From Blastobasis lacticolella (taxonomy: Eukaryota > Arthropoda > Insecta > Lepidoptera > Blastobasidae): DNA of 64,000 nt. Where the stretch lies: the NCBI GenBank assembly GCA_905147135.1, contig LR990041.1, forward strand, positions 930,001 to 994,000, read 5' to 3'. The notes beneath the pieces are model-generated. The model was not told the origin of the DNA. It saw only the letters and a program-made list of their open reading frames with translations, and did no database searches. The position numbers and the translations under genes were made by a program. Below, piece after piece: positions 1-9,683 of the stretch; the first letter of the stretch is position 1, and each line of letters begins with the position of its first letter.

Positions 1-195
1 CTCAACCTTTGTCTAAAGAACAGCTTAAAACACTGGTAAGTCAACAACATGGACTTATACTGGCGAACTTACACTTAATATAAAGAAGAACACATACATA
101 TATGACATATACATGGGAATATAGAGATATAACAAGACTAAAATATACAAAAACAACACACCTACATAAACTACATAAAAATGACAACAAGGGAT
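1..195 (-). repeat. Dispersed repeat I, 3'-end fragment (cut by window edge)
   Basis: Closely similar to 24700-24880 (shared AAGTCAACAACATGG, ATAACAAGACTAAAATATA, CTACATAAAAAT). The 24.6-kb copy begins with AGATAGATAAATTCTTTATTG, the complement of a LINE-like 3' end with AATAAAG, so I infer the minus-oriented 3' end of a LINE. Confidence 0.6.
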
Positions 196-289
196 TAAGA
201 AAGGAGCCAATTAGCTTGTTATCTTTTACCGCCTATATATAATATGACGAGGAATGTTCCAAGTTGTTCGGGATAGGATGTAGAACCTA

Positions 290-690
290 GTAGGTTTTAC
301 CTGCGACTGCGTCCGCGGAAAGTCCAGTTATAATATTCCAGACCCTTCCCGCGGGAACCACATTGAATTTCGGAATAAATTACCGGATGTTTGATGATGT
401 AATTTCAGCAATGTTGTTTTCCTTTAAGTAAAAACTGCTTGGCTCATTGTTATTATAAGCTGTTTGTTTTCCAAAAAGAATAAAATAAATTTTGATCGGA
501 TAGGATGGATACAGGAGGCACATAGGCGATCGGTGTGGAAAACGTGGCGGGAGGCCAATGTTCGACGGTGAATGTCCTGCGGCTGAGACGATAATGATGA
601 AGATAGGATTAGTAGCATTTAAGGTATTTACTTTGGCCTTGGCCACCAGCGCACCGCGCCCCCCAACACGCCAATTTTGGTCGTTCATAC
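290..690 (-). repeat. Degraded retroelement debris
   Basis: 300-395 contains a GACTGCGTCCGCGG / CCCGCGGGAACC pair like common lepidopteran repeats. On the minus strand 530-610 resembles the RTE 3' tail seen at 28995 and 48660 (CAGCCGCAGGACATTCACCG). No intact gene; the 102-codon minus frame here is repeat-derived in my reading. 196-289 shows nothing. Confidence 0.4.
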
Positions 691-827
691 CAAAACCAGG
701 ATATTGACGCCAAGATACAATACGTAACTATACATACCTATAGCCTATTCACGTAGGGGTAGGCAAACACCACATCGTGCCACTCGCTACGATCCTGCCA
801 AGGTGCCTACAATAGTGAAGGTCTCAC

Positions 828-941
828 TTGGTAAGCGGCCGCGGCCACCAGTCCAGATGTTCCCTGGTGACGGCCAGCTGGCGGTCCAGCCGCGCCACCT
901 CCGCCTGGGGAACTAACAGGGCGCCGCCCAACGCGCCCGTC
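828..941 (-). pseudogene. Partial exon-8 copy 1
   Basis: Same 3' half, open, with Gln to His (TREHLDWW) and a diverged segment (GGALLVPQAEVARL). Donor GTGAGA retained; no acceptor seen. Confidence 0.66.
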
Positions 942-1078
942 CATAGTTACATACATACGCAACTATACATAACGTCAAACTTATTCACGTAGGGGTAGGC
1001 AAACATTACATTAATCCACTCGCTACGGTCCTGCCAACCAAGATAACTACGTTCTAACTACTATAGTGAAGGTCTTAC

Positions 1079-1195
1079 TTGATAAGCGGCCTCGGCCACC
1101 AGTCCAGCTGTTTTCTGGTGACGGCCAGCTGGCGGTCCAGCCTCGCCACCTCCGCCTGGGGAGCTCGCACGGCGTCGCGCAACGCGCCCATCCAT
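1079..1195 (-). pseudogene. Partial exon-8 copy 2
   Basis: Same 3' half, open, with Glu to Lys (TRKQLDWW) and Thr to Ile (RPLI) changes and a consensus-improved donor GTAAGA. No 5' half. Confidence 0.68.
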
Positions 1196-1334
1196 AGCTC
1201 AAGCGGGATATTGACGCCAAGATACAATACGTAACTATACATACCTATAGCCTATTCACGTAGGGGTAGGCAAACACCACATCGTGCCACTCGCTACGAT
1301 CCTGCCAAGGTGCCTACAATAGTGAAGGTCTCAC

Positions 1335-1452
1335 TTGGTAAGCGGCCGCGGCCACCAGTCCAGCTGTTCCCTGGTGACGGCCAGCTGGCGGTCCAGCCGC
1401 GCCACCTCCGCCTGGGGAGCTCGCATGGCGCCGCCCAACGCGCCCCCGTCCA
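1335..1452 (-). pseudogene. Partial exon-8 copy 3
   Basis: Coding frame intact from ALGGAMRAPQAEVARLDRQL through the WWPRPLT end and the GTGAGA donor. The 5' half and the true acceptor are missing; an in-frame TGA lies just upstream. Either a dead duplicate or a reserve alternative exon without a good acceptor. Confidence 0.7.
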
Positions 1453-1592
1453 TAGCTCAAGCAGTACTCATAACTCAAGTTACATACATACGCAACTATA
1501 CATAACGTCAAACCTATTCACGTAATAATCCACTCGCTACGGTCCTGCCAACCAAGATAACTACGTTCTAACTACAATAGTGAAGGTCTCAC

Positions 1593-1772
1593 TTGGTGAG
1601 CGGCCGCGGCCACCAGTCCAGCTGTTCCCTGGTGACGGCCAGGTGGCGGTCCAGCCGCGCCACCTCCGCCTGGAGCGCCCGCACGGCGCCGCCCAGCGCG
1701 CCCGCCTCCGCCGCCGCCGCCGCGCACCGCCCGGTCAGCGCGGTGCATTCGCGGGACGTTTGCAACCGGAGT
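1593..1772 (-). CDS. Exon 8 of the coiled-coil protein gene (last one in the window)
   Basis: Seen: 180 bases, acceptor ATCTGTGCCCCAG before 1772, donor GTGAGA after 1593; one base in (completing Glu from exon 7), two out. About 60 residues: LRLQTSRECTALTGRC, an Ala run, then LQAEVARLDRHLAVTREQLD and WWPRPLT. It is the only one of four tandem copies with the 5' half and acceptor. The downstream exons lie left of the window. If the donor were not used, an in-frame TGA follows after one Lys codon. Confidence 0.72.
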
Positions 1773-1914
1773 CTGGGGCACAGATATATATCTATTTTTT
1801 ATACCACTAAGGTGACAAACATGCTTGCGGCCTGCCTGTTTTTTTTTATTTATAATCAGAAACAAACAGTCTTATACAGAATAATATTTAAATATTTATA
1901 ATAAATAAAGCCCT

Positions 1915-2265
1915 ATAGTTTCCTGATGGTAAGCAGTCACTGCAGCCTATGGACGTTTGCAATACCAGGGGCATCACTCACGCGTTGCCGACCCCGTAAA
2001 AACCTTGTTACCCCTTTTTTGAAGAACTCCATGTTGTACTCTCCAGGGAAAACCTCTCTAGGTAGTTCATTCCACCACCTAAGATTACTATATATTGCCC
2101 GAGTCTGGGGACGGGCTTTACGTTTATCTTTGTAATAGACTGTGAGGACAGCGTAGGTGGTCCTACGTCATTGAGTACATGAAAATGTCCACTTTGTAGC
2201 GATCGTAGCGACCCACAAATCGTTGGTCGGCCTATGCACAACCTGGCACTCAATTCTTTTCAGTG
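1915..2265 (-). pseudogene. Jockey-type LINE ORF2 C-terminal remnant
   Basis: Minus-strand reading gives WNELPREVFPGEYNMEFFKK then RFLRGRQRVSDAPGI, the same C-terminal pattern as the intact LINE at 13715-16675 (WNELPATVFPLDYDMGSFKR). Frame broken; 5' part missing. Confidence 0.65.
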
Positions 2266-3540
2266 ACTTATTTTTAGCGATAGTACTTTTTTATCCTATT
2301 GTGTGAGTTCTAGACGTGAAAAAACTGGTCTGCTTCGCATCCTCTTGGCAGTTTCACTTTTCAGCCACATATTCAACTATAGTCATTGGAACATTTTTTC
2401 TCTCTTTATTATTAATATTTTTCCATCTTATGTCTGATACTGATGGTTCCTATTATTCAGCTTTCTCTTCTTCAAACTTGAGTTTGAATTTATATTTTCA
2501 CTCCCATTTTTTTTTGTTTCGAAAACAATGTATCAATGTATGTGTAATGTATGTTGTTTACCTAATATTTTTATTAATAGTAGGTCGCTTTATGTCTGTC
2601 ACCTGAATGCGCAAAGCATTCCACAACATTATTCGGAGCTGCATGAAACCTTCACGTCTGTCTCCGTACACGGCATCTCCGTACTCTGAGACCCGTCTTT
2701 GCCATCCACCTTGTACGGTCTTCCAGGGCACGTTCTTATACGCAATGGCCGCATTGGTATCGGGGAGGTGGAGTTGCGATATACGTGCGAGCTGACATTT
2801 CTTATTATTGCAAGATTATTGCACCCTCTTGTCCAACTTACGCGTCTTCTACTGAGTACCCATTCGTGTCTAATGTCAGGAGTGTCAGGGTCGTGCTGGG
2901 TGTCATTTACTGTTCTCCAAATATTGATTACGTTTCACAACTCGTCTCTTTCTAGTATCAATTTCCTCTGAGTACATGCACCTGGCCCGCCAGGTGGCGC
3001 TGTTATGTAAACACGCATCTCTGCGTACGTCTGTTTTAAAATAAAAATACTAAAATATTTCATTCGATTTTAGTTGTTTTTAGTGGATAAGGCATCAAAT
3101 ATCTAGGGAAAGTTTGTGACAAAAATCTTATTAGTTTAATCTTAAATCTACAGTGTTAATTGGTGACAATAATTACTAAAGATTACGATCGTTTAACGTA
3201 ACCTTAACGAACAATTAGATACGCAAATATCATATAAGGTGGCAATACAAACAGGGACTACAGTGGTGTGCAAAATAATCTGCAATTAATGAATTAATTA
3301 TATTCTTAATGAATGCGTCACTGTGTGTTTCCTTCCTATTTTCCTACTCCCCTTCTTTTTGACGATTTAAAGAGATATTTATCAATAAAGAAATTTTATA
3401 ATATAATAACTTCTATATTACATGGTTTATGAGGCTGATTTTTTTAAAACATAATGAGTTTACTATTGTGAACCCATTTTTATTCATTTCGTTGCTGGCT
3501 ATTCTGGGTTTTTTGTCTATTAATTTTTAGCCAAGCCCTT
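2266..3540. other. Intronic sequence without recognised features
   Basis: AT-rich, with short frames that look random. A minus-strand LINE remnant may extend to about 2830 but I cannot support it. It lies in the intron downstream of exon 8. Confidence 0.4.
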
Positions 3541-4075
3541 TTAACATGAAAATATGAGTGTAGATAAAGTAGTGTATGCAACTGCATATAATTAGGTATT
3601 AAAACACTCGTGTCAAACTATTATCATACTCGGCTTTGGCGGTGCAGGATAATGGTAGCCGCCAAATGTTGGGAAGCGAAGATGGTGAGAAGGTAGAAAA
3701 GGGTAATTACCCACCTGGCCGGGTGTTGTGACCAGGGGACCAAGGTTCCAACAGTTGATCGTCGGAAGTTGTATATATGTCGTGGAAGTTGGCACATTTC
3801 TCTAGCGCAATGTAGGATTGTTAGCGCCATCTATGTGCGGATGCTTGCTAACCTTGTGTTCGTGTACTCGTAATGTGAGTGTCGTTGAGTTTCCCTGGTG
3901 GAGCGATAGATGTCGCTACATCGGCTACGCCTTGTATGATAAACAGGCACTCATGTTTTAGTACCCCCTTTTACATGACAGTTGCATAAACTACTATTTT
4001 TAAATTTTACTTACGGGCGTTAAAAAGTGTATCCTTAAACGAATTTCGAATATGTAATTGGAACATTACGCTATG
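3541..4075 (+). repeat. Dispersed repeat M, interrupted
   Basis: 3541-3635 and 3921-4075 align in order with 31818-31985 (shared GTGTATGCAACTGCATATAA and CATGTTTTA(A/G)TACCCCCTTTTA). The break is a 285-bp insertion. Coding content none. Confidence 0.75.
3636..3920. mobile_element. 285-bp insertion in repeat M, with 6-bp target duplication
   Basis: TCGGCT occurs at 3630-3635 and again at 3921-3926, and the uninterrupted copy near 31.9 kb has it once. The insert starts TTGGCGGTGCAGG and ends AGATGTCGCTACA; no clear inverted ends. Class unknown. Confidence 0.55.
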
Positions 4076-4258
4076 AGTGTAGATAAATATTATTATTTAC
4101 CATGTGTAAATGTATTATTCGAGCGCTATAACACAACCTGACAAAGGAATATAAAAAAATTGGGAATGCAAACAATGCTATCAAAACTGGTCTATTTAGC
4201 GTTAACCAATGGATTTCGTCACCCAGCGTAAAAAGTTAATTATTAGTGTGTTCACAAG

Positions 4259-4678
4259 CAATGAGGAGTTTTCCAGTAGGTATAGATAGTTTGTTTCAAA
4301 AAGCATCAATAGATGGCGCTCCTACAATTTTGGTAATCTTTTTATAATCTGTATGATGGTGGCAGTGATTTCATGCAGCCAACTAATACTAAACTTAAAA
4401 ATAAAATGTTTAATAATATAAACATAACTGTTAAAGGTTGAACGATAGGTAAAAAGAAATATTTATAGAAGTTAGCACTATGTTCCATTATTATTACAAC
4501 CTCTAAAATGGTTGAAAACTATTGACAAATACAATATTATCCAATACAACGTACCCAGTGTTTATATCTTGTTTGCTAAGAACCTATTTCAAGCTATTAT
4601 CAATTACCAAAATTGTCGGGGCGCCATCTAGTGAGTGGTTAGAAATGCTTTAGATACCTATTGGAAAACTCCTCATTG
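4259..4678 (+). mobile_element. MITE N (420 bp), copy 1
   Basis: Ends CAATGAGGAGTTTTCC and GGAAAACTCCTCATTG form a perfect 16-bp inverted repeat, with further inner similarity. A reverse-oriented copy lies at 33134-33552. Non-coding; no confident target duplication. Confidence 0.78.
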
Positions 4679-4756
4679 TTTTGAGTCACTTTGTACTGAA
4701 CACATACAATATTTTAAATAGTAAATTAAATAGAAGTTGCCCGGATTTTCGAAACA

Positions 4757-5134
4757 ATGCCGAGGAAAGGAAAGTGTTACAAAGGGAAAATATATAATTA
4801 AAGTCAGGATTACAGAATGCTGAAGCAGAAATAGAAAACTTATTATCGGAAAATTTTAAACTGCCGCATCTTATGAAGTAACATGAATCTAGATTAGATA
4901 TATTAAATAGAATATGTAGATCAAGTACTAAGAAGGAATCTCACCGGAAATCTCCTAGGAGTATATTAGATCTTTCACAACAACAGTCGCCAGCCCCGAG
5001 TACTTCAAAATCGCATCCGCCTGCATCGGCAACTCATGAAACCGTTCGTACTACGACCGTGGCGCCATCAAGCGCATTGTCACAGAAAGCAAATTCAGGT
5101 GTACCCGAAGAGTTACCGAAGTGTATCACCAACA
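4757..5134 (+). pseudogene. LINE ORF1, N-terminal half (decayed)
   Basis: Starts ATGCCGAGGAAAGG; with breaks, the readable frames give LQNAEAEIENLLSENFKL, HESRLDILNRICRSSTKKES and a Ser/Pro-rich linker. A coiled coil followed by a Pro/Ser linker fits ORF1 of CR1/Jockey-group LINEs. The frame is interrupted by an in-frame stop and then by the element at 5135; it resumes at 7926. Confidence 0.55.
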
Positions 5135-5607
5135 CATGGACTTACTACCCAAAGGGACTGCGCACTGCTTTGACTAAAACCGGGCAGAGCGAGAGTCACC
5201 ATCGATAGTCTTGTGTCCCTTTCTAGTGTTGCCACCATTGTTGATGCAAATTCCGAATTACTTTTATTATTTGGCGCGGACACTGACCTCAGGGCCAGGC
5301 AGAGCTGGACCGGGTGCAATCTGAAGGTCATGTTTTCACCAGGGTCCAGCCCAAGCTTTATTTTATTTTATTTTATTTATTTCCATACAGTTTAACAGCA
5401 ATAAAATTTAGTTATAATTGTACAATTCAAAGTTGCAATGCCAATTACAAAACTGCGGTTTAAAATTTTGAAAATCAAACCATATTTCAGTCCAGCAGGT
5501 ATAGCTCCTACCGTTCCATTTATGAGTTACATTAGATATTTATGACGTAAAAATAAAAATACAGAAACAGAAATAGAAATAGAAATGCAGGCCTATCCCA
5601 TGCGACC

Positions 5608-5712
5608 TGTTTGTGCGTGTGTGTGTGTGTTTGTGTGTGGGTGTGTGTGTGTGTGTGTGTGGGTGGGTGTGTGGGTGGGTGTGTGTGTGTGCGTACGTGT
5701 GTCGTGTGTCAT
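5608..5712 (+). repeat. GT-rich microsatellite
   Basis: Imperfect (GT)n with GGGT variants, ending in TGTCGTGTGTCATGTGTC. Confidence 0.9.
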
Positions 5713-5715
5713 GTG

Positions 5716-6987
5716 TCACTCGGACCGAAGTTCTTGCTGCACTCCCCTAACAAACTGAGCCCGCCGAAGTAGAAATATATCGACCGTACGGGAGAAGCGG
5801 GCTTCATACACATCAATAGCTCTATTGATGGGTGAGCCCAGGGCGTAGCCGCTGCGTACTCGACCATAGTCCAGCAGGCGAGGCCAGCGACCTCCTCGAC
5901 GCGCGCGCGCATCCCCCGCACAGAACGAAATCCGGGACAGCAAATCTGGACTATCCACCTCGCCGTGAAGTACATCGCGCAGAAACCTAATATCCGCAAT
6001 CAAACGCCTATCCTCTAGGGAAAACATTTTGTATTTAATCAGGCACTCCTCATATCCTAATCGTTCGCACCCAGCAATGTAATTAAAACGCCTAAGGAAC
6101 GCTTTCTGTATGGACTCCAATCTACCACGGTGGTTCGCGTAAATTGGAGACCACACAGGCGACGCGTACTCAAGTACACTCCTAACATATGCGTAGTAAA
6201 GAATTTTAAATGCTGCAGCTGAGTTAAGAGGCTTACACGCTCTATATATGAAGCCCAACATTTTCACAGCTTTAACAGCGATGTGCTCATATTGTGCAAT
6301 AAAATTCAATTTATAATCAAGAATTACACCTAGATCCCGGACTTGGTGTACCCTATCAATTACGCTACCGTCCAACTTATAGGAGTAGGCGTCTGTACTC
6401 CTCTGTCTAGTGAAAGAGATCGTTTGACATTTCTTGACGTTTAGCTGGAGACCATTCCGGGAACAGTACTCAGAGACTCTATCCAGGTCCTCTTGTAGTA
6501 ATGTGCAGTCCGTAGGATGCTTAATAGGCATAAAAATTTTGGTATCGTCTGCATACATAAGAAACGATGCATGTCGAAAGCATTGTGCATAATCAAATAG
6601 ACAAACATTAAACAGTAATGGACCCAGGTGTGAGCCCTGGGGTACTCCGGAGGGAATGGTAGCAAACTGAGAGCGGTAACACCCAAGCCTGACAGCCTGA
6701 CTTCTGTTGCGAAGGTATGACTCAAACCACCGCAGCAGATCACCGTGTACCCCGACTTGTTCAAGCTTATTTAAAATCGTGTCGTGGCAAAGTCTATCAA
6801 AACATTTTGAATAGTCGGTGTAAACGACATCAACCCGGCGGCCCCCATCCATATGCCTGGCAACAGTGTCGACAAATTCGGCTAAGTTAGTGAGAGTTGA
6901 TCTCTTGCGCATAAATCCATGTTGGGCGTTCGGAACACTGCGCGCGACGACGGGATATACCTGATCATAAACAATCAACTCAAACAA
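5716..6987 (-). CDS. LINE reverse transcriptase (N-terminally truncated, 423 aa open)
   Basis: Copies LINE RNA into DNA at a nicked target. Seen, in order: FDRLCHDTILNKLEQVG (RT motif with catalytic Asp region), VPQGSHLGPLLFN, FLMYADDTKIF (catalytic YADD), LNVKKCQTISFTR, LGVILDYKLNF, then the long C-terminal region with LEYASPVWSP. The endonuclease domain and first RT blocks are missing, so it cannot be autonomous. Best fit is the Jockey/CR1/I-like group. The start Met is just the first one inside the truncated frame. Confidence 0.82.
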   Translation of the reverse strand: MFELIVYDQVYPVVARSVPNAQHGFMRKRSTLTNLAEFVDTVARHMDGGRRVDVVYTDYSKCFDRLCHDTILNKLEQVGVHGDLLRWFESYLRNRSQAVRLGCYRSQFATIPSGVPQGSHLGPLLFNVCLFDYAQCFRHASFLMYADDTKIFMPIKHPTDCTLLQEDLDRVSEYCSRNGLQLNVKKCQTISFTRQRSTDAYSYKLDGSVIDRVHQVRDLGVILDYKLNFIAQYEHIAVKAVKMLGFIYRACKPLNSAAAFKILYYAYVRSVLEYASPVWSPIYANHRGRLESIQKAFLRRFNYIAGCERLGYEECLIKYKMFSLEDRRLIADIRFLRDVLHGEVDSPDLLSRISFCAGDARARRGGRWPRLLDYGRVRSGYALGSPINRAIDVYEARFSRTVDIFLLRRAQFVRGVQQELRSE

Positions 6988-6999
6988 TTTGCTAAAAAC

Positions 7000-7590
7000 T
7001 GTTACCCTGCTACTCGGAAACTATTGGCCCTAGAACACTAGTTCCTAGAGTTAAATGATAGCACTCCTCGAGATCATCATTTCGTATGACAGCTGTCAAA
7101 GTTAAATCTTTTATAACTCGGTACCCATTGGTCCTAAAACACTAGTTTCTAGAGAGAAATGATAGTACTTGTTGAGATCTACATTTCGAATGACAGCTTT
7201 CAAACTTTGAACTGAAATAACTTCTAAACTATTGGTGCTATAACACTCGTTCCTAAATAAAAATTATAGTGTTCGTCGAGATGTACATTTTGCATGACAG
7301 CTGTCAAACTTAGAACTGTTGTTACTCGGAAACGATTGGCCCTAGAACACTAGTTCCTAGAGTAAAATGATAGTACTCATCGAGATCTACATTTCGGATG
7401 ACAGTTCAAAGTTTGACAGCTGTCATACGAAATGTAGATCTCGACGAGTACTATCATATCTCTTTCGAAACTAGTGTTCTAGAACCAATGGGTTCCGAGT
7501 TATAACACATTTAAGTTTGACAGCTGTCATCCGAAATGTAGATATCGACGAGTACTATCACTTCTTTTTAGAAACTAGTGTTGTACCGAA
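7000..7590 (+). repeat. About 105-bp satellite array with internal inversion
   Basis: Four units in one orientation (about 7003-7412), then two in the opposite orientation (about 7411-7590). Unit marks: CTAGAACACTAGTTCCTAGA, GATAGTACT..GAGATCTACATTTCG and the palindrome TGACAGCTGTCA, exact at 7087-7098, 7295-7306, 7414-7425 and 7518-7529. One isolated unit lies at 31065-31148. Confidence 0.85.
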
Positions 7591-7925
7591 CTCTTTTATC
7601 TGTTTTGTGGAACAAAAAGTCGTAGGTTAATAATTATGTCGACTCGACGTTTGTTGGAGAAACGTTCAGTAGATCAAAAGGTATTTTGACAACTACTTAT
7701 CGGATTGTACGGATTACCTCATAATAATACCAAATTCACGGTAAATATATTTCTCCAATATAGGCAACACCAAACATGACACTTGTCAATTTAGAATGAC
7801 GGTGATTATGCCAATAACATTGTGTTTACACTGTTAGAAAGGGACAAAGGACTATCGATGGTGACTCTCGCTCTGCCCGGTTTTAGTCAAAGCAGTGTGC
7901 AGTCCCTTTGGGTAGTAAGTCCATG

Positions 7926-8187
7926 CACCAACAATAACAAAAATAATAATGAGTGTATACGACGGCGAAATATGGTTATTGTAGGCGACAAACAAATTAA
8001 GGGACTTTGTAAAATTGTAACGCGATCTCGATGTGATAAGTGGAACGACCAATATAGCATATTTTCATTTGTAAAACCAAACGCTATCTTAAAGGATGCA
8101 CTAAGCTATTGCAATAACTTAAAAGATTTAAATATAAATGATTACGTATCATATGTACAGGCGGGAATGATACGAATCCAAATGTAG
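7926..8187 (+). pseudogene. LINE ORF1, C-terminal part with esterase-like motif
   Basis: Continues the ORF1 interrupted at 5134: RRRNMVIVGDKQIKGLCKI then FSFVKPNAILKDALSYCNNL. VIVGDxxxxGL resembles the GDS box of SGNH-esterase domains found in ORF1 of some CR1-type LINEs; here the Ser of GDS is Lys, so it would be inactive. Frame ends 8187. Confidence 0.5.
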
Positions 8188-8209
8188 TATTTGGAAATTT
8201 GTATTCTAT

Positions 8210-8640
8210 CACTATTGTTCATATACTGTCTAAAATAGTAGAAAAAGCAATGTATGTAAGGTTAAGTGAATTAAGAGTTATTTAGACAATCGAAAGCAGT
8301 GCACAGAGTTAACCAGATTAGTCAAGGGAAATAATAGGGTAACTAAACAGTCCTAACGATCGTCATTCTTAAATAAAGGGTCAGGCGTACTGCAAGGTAG
8401 TATCTTAGGGCCGGTATTGTTCCTTTTATATGTAAATGATCTACCTACAGTTACCACACACCTCACACAAATGTCTTTTATTCGCCGATGACATGACGGT
8501 AATAGTAAAGGGTGAAGATTTATCCAATTATGAAAATAATTTAAATAATGCGTTGAATAATATAATAACTTACCCAATGAAATTAAAAATTTACCGGAAA
8601 GAGAGTTTAATAATAAGTTAACAGAATGGCTTTTCAAGTA
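8210..8640 (+). pseudogene. LINE reverse transcriptase fragment
   Basis: Readable in pieces: ILSKIVEKAMYVRLSEL, GVLQGSILGPVLFLLYVNDL and, after a frameshift, LFADDMTVIVKGED. These are RT motifs including FADD. Deletions between motifs. Confidence 0.7.
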
Positions 8641-8862
8641 TTGCTTTTATGATATGAATGAATACATAAATTTTAGAGATATGGTACCGATTAACACTTA
8701 CTTATGTTAAAAATGACTGAAATAATTTAATAAGCGTTAGCCATTATGATTTTATTTGTATAATTATAATATTTGTATGCCTACAATTGGGGTTAACACA
8801 GAGACACTCATAAACATTACAATATCTTGATGAATCTGTATGCCTATCTGTGTCACAAATAA

Positions 8863-9081
8863 ATGCCTTTGACTTTGGTGGTCATGGGTGATTTTAATAC
8901 TGACCTATGCAAGTCTAACCTTTATAGTCGGAGATTGGTCTCTATTGTCGAATTGACTAACCTTCACGTGCTCCCTCTAAACCAAAGCATACTAATCTCG
9001 AAACGTCTGATACCTGGCTTGATCTTTTACTTACCTCTTCTCAGGATTTGGCCATTAATCATGGTCAACTATCTGCACCTG
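8863..9081 (+). pseudogene. LINE endonuclease fragment split by a SINE
   Basis: LVVMGDFNTDLCKSNLYSRR carries the GDFN motif of the AP-like endonuclease. A frameshift follows; the frame continues after the SINE at 9463 on. Confidence 0.6.
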
Positions 9082-9447
9082 TGAGCGTCGGTGGCCGAGC
9101 GGTTAGAGTATGCAACTCGTAAGCCAGAGGTCCTGTGTTCCAATCCCGCTCCGGCCATGAACCAATGACTTTTTTCTGAGTTATGTACATAAGTTGAATA
9201 CTAACCGATGCTCTTACGGTGAGAGAAAACATCGTGATGAAACCTGCATATTCAGGCGACTGGATGTGTAACCATGATCCAATTTGGGCAGGTTCCCCTG
9301 GTAGCAGGGTCATGGAGGTCAGATGGCAGTCGCTCCACTGTAATTACCTGACCTGCCGAATTCTGGATCATGGTCAAGGCGGACCCTGGGTCCTCGTGCG
9401 CGAGAGCACAACCGGGACATTAACGCCAAGATGATTATTATTTTTTT
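9082..9447 (+). mobile_element. tRNA-derived SINE D, full length with 15-bp target duplication
   Basis: AACTATCTGCACCTG stands at 9067-9081 and 9448-9462. The head GTCGGTGGCCGAGCGGTTAG with a later GTGTTCCAATCCC gives A- and B-box-like parts of a Ser/Leu-type tRNA. The body is a long SINE-specific part; the tail is A/T-rich (GATTATTATTTTTTT). Inserted into a LINE endonuclease remnant. Confidence 0.9.
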
Positions 9448-9589
9448 AACTATCTGCACCTGGATTCTTTAGGCATGACCTTATCTACTTGACGTATAAT
9501 ATAAAACCTCCAAGCCGGTTAACATTGACGTGTGTGGGTTTAGGAGGATAGTTGTCGATGCTCTTGGCGTGGATGTGGTGGGAACTGGA

Positions 9590-9637
9590 GTGCGTATTTT
9601 GCGGCTTCATTATTTGATTATGCCGCAAAATATGCAC
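9590..9637 (+). repeat. 16-bp stem hairpin
   Basis: GTGCGTATTTTGCGGC (9590-9605) and GCCGCAAAATATGCAC (9622-9637) pair with one wobble-type mismatch around a 16-base loop. Role unknown; probably part of repeat debris. Confidence 0.5.
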
Positions 9638-9683
9638 CCATACATCAATAATATATATATCCTTTAAGCTTTTCCAAAACTTT

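Larger units (their letters stand above)
699..1760 (-). repeat. Tandem duplication block carrying four copies of the exon-8 3' half
   Basis: Seen: two alternating unit types. Unit A starts at about 699 and again at 1206 (shift 507); unit B starts at about 948 and again at 1481 (shift 533). Every unit contains the exon-8 3' end, its donor and about 100 bases of downstream intron (common marker CTATTCACGTAGGGGTAGG in three units). The A-B pair itself appears duplicated, so the history is probably exon to dimer to tetramer. Confidence 0.85.
5360..6990 (-). mobile_element. 5'-truncated LINE within the 2.8-kb element
   Basis: Reverse transcriptase frame 5716-6987 followed by a 3' region ending in a (TAAAA)-type tail on the minus strand (TTTTATTTTATTTT on plus at about 5360). 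A GT-rich stretch at 5608-5712 lies in its 3' region. Confidence 0.75.
5135..7925. mobile_element. 2.8-kb inverted-repeat element with 8-bp target duplication
   Basis: Ends 5135-5224 and 7836-7925 are about 90-bp near-identical inverted repeats starting CATGGACTTACTACCCAAAG. CACCAACA flanks it at 5127-5134 and 7926-7933. An 8-bp duplication and a CATG start fit hAT or P superfamily elements. No transposase seen; the interior is a minus LINE and a satellite array, so it is non-autonomous or hollowed out by later insertions. Confidence 0.75.

Noticed and set aside
1572..1865. 97-codon minus frame with Gly-rich run over exon 8
   Set aside because: Wrong frame: the coiled-coil frame joins exon 7 in phase; the Gly run is the shifted reading of GCG repeats.
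9085..9160. Apparent tRNA-Ser/Leu gene
   Set aside because: Part of SINE D, with target duplication around the whole unit; B box degenerate.
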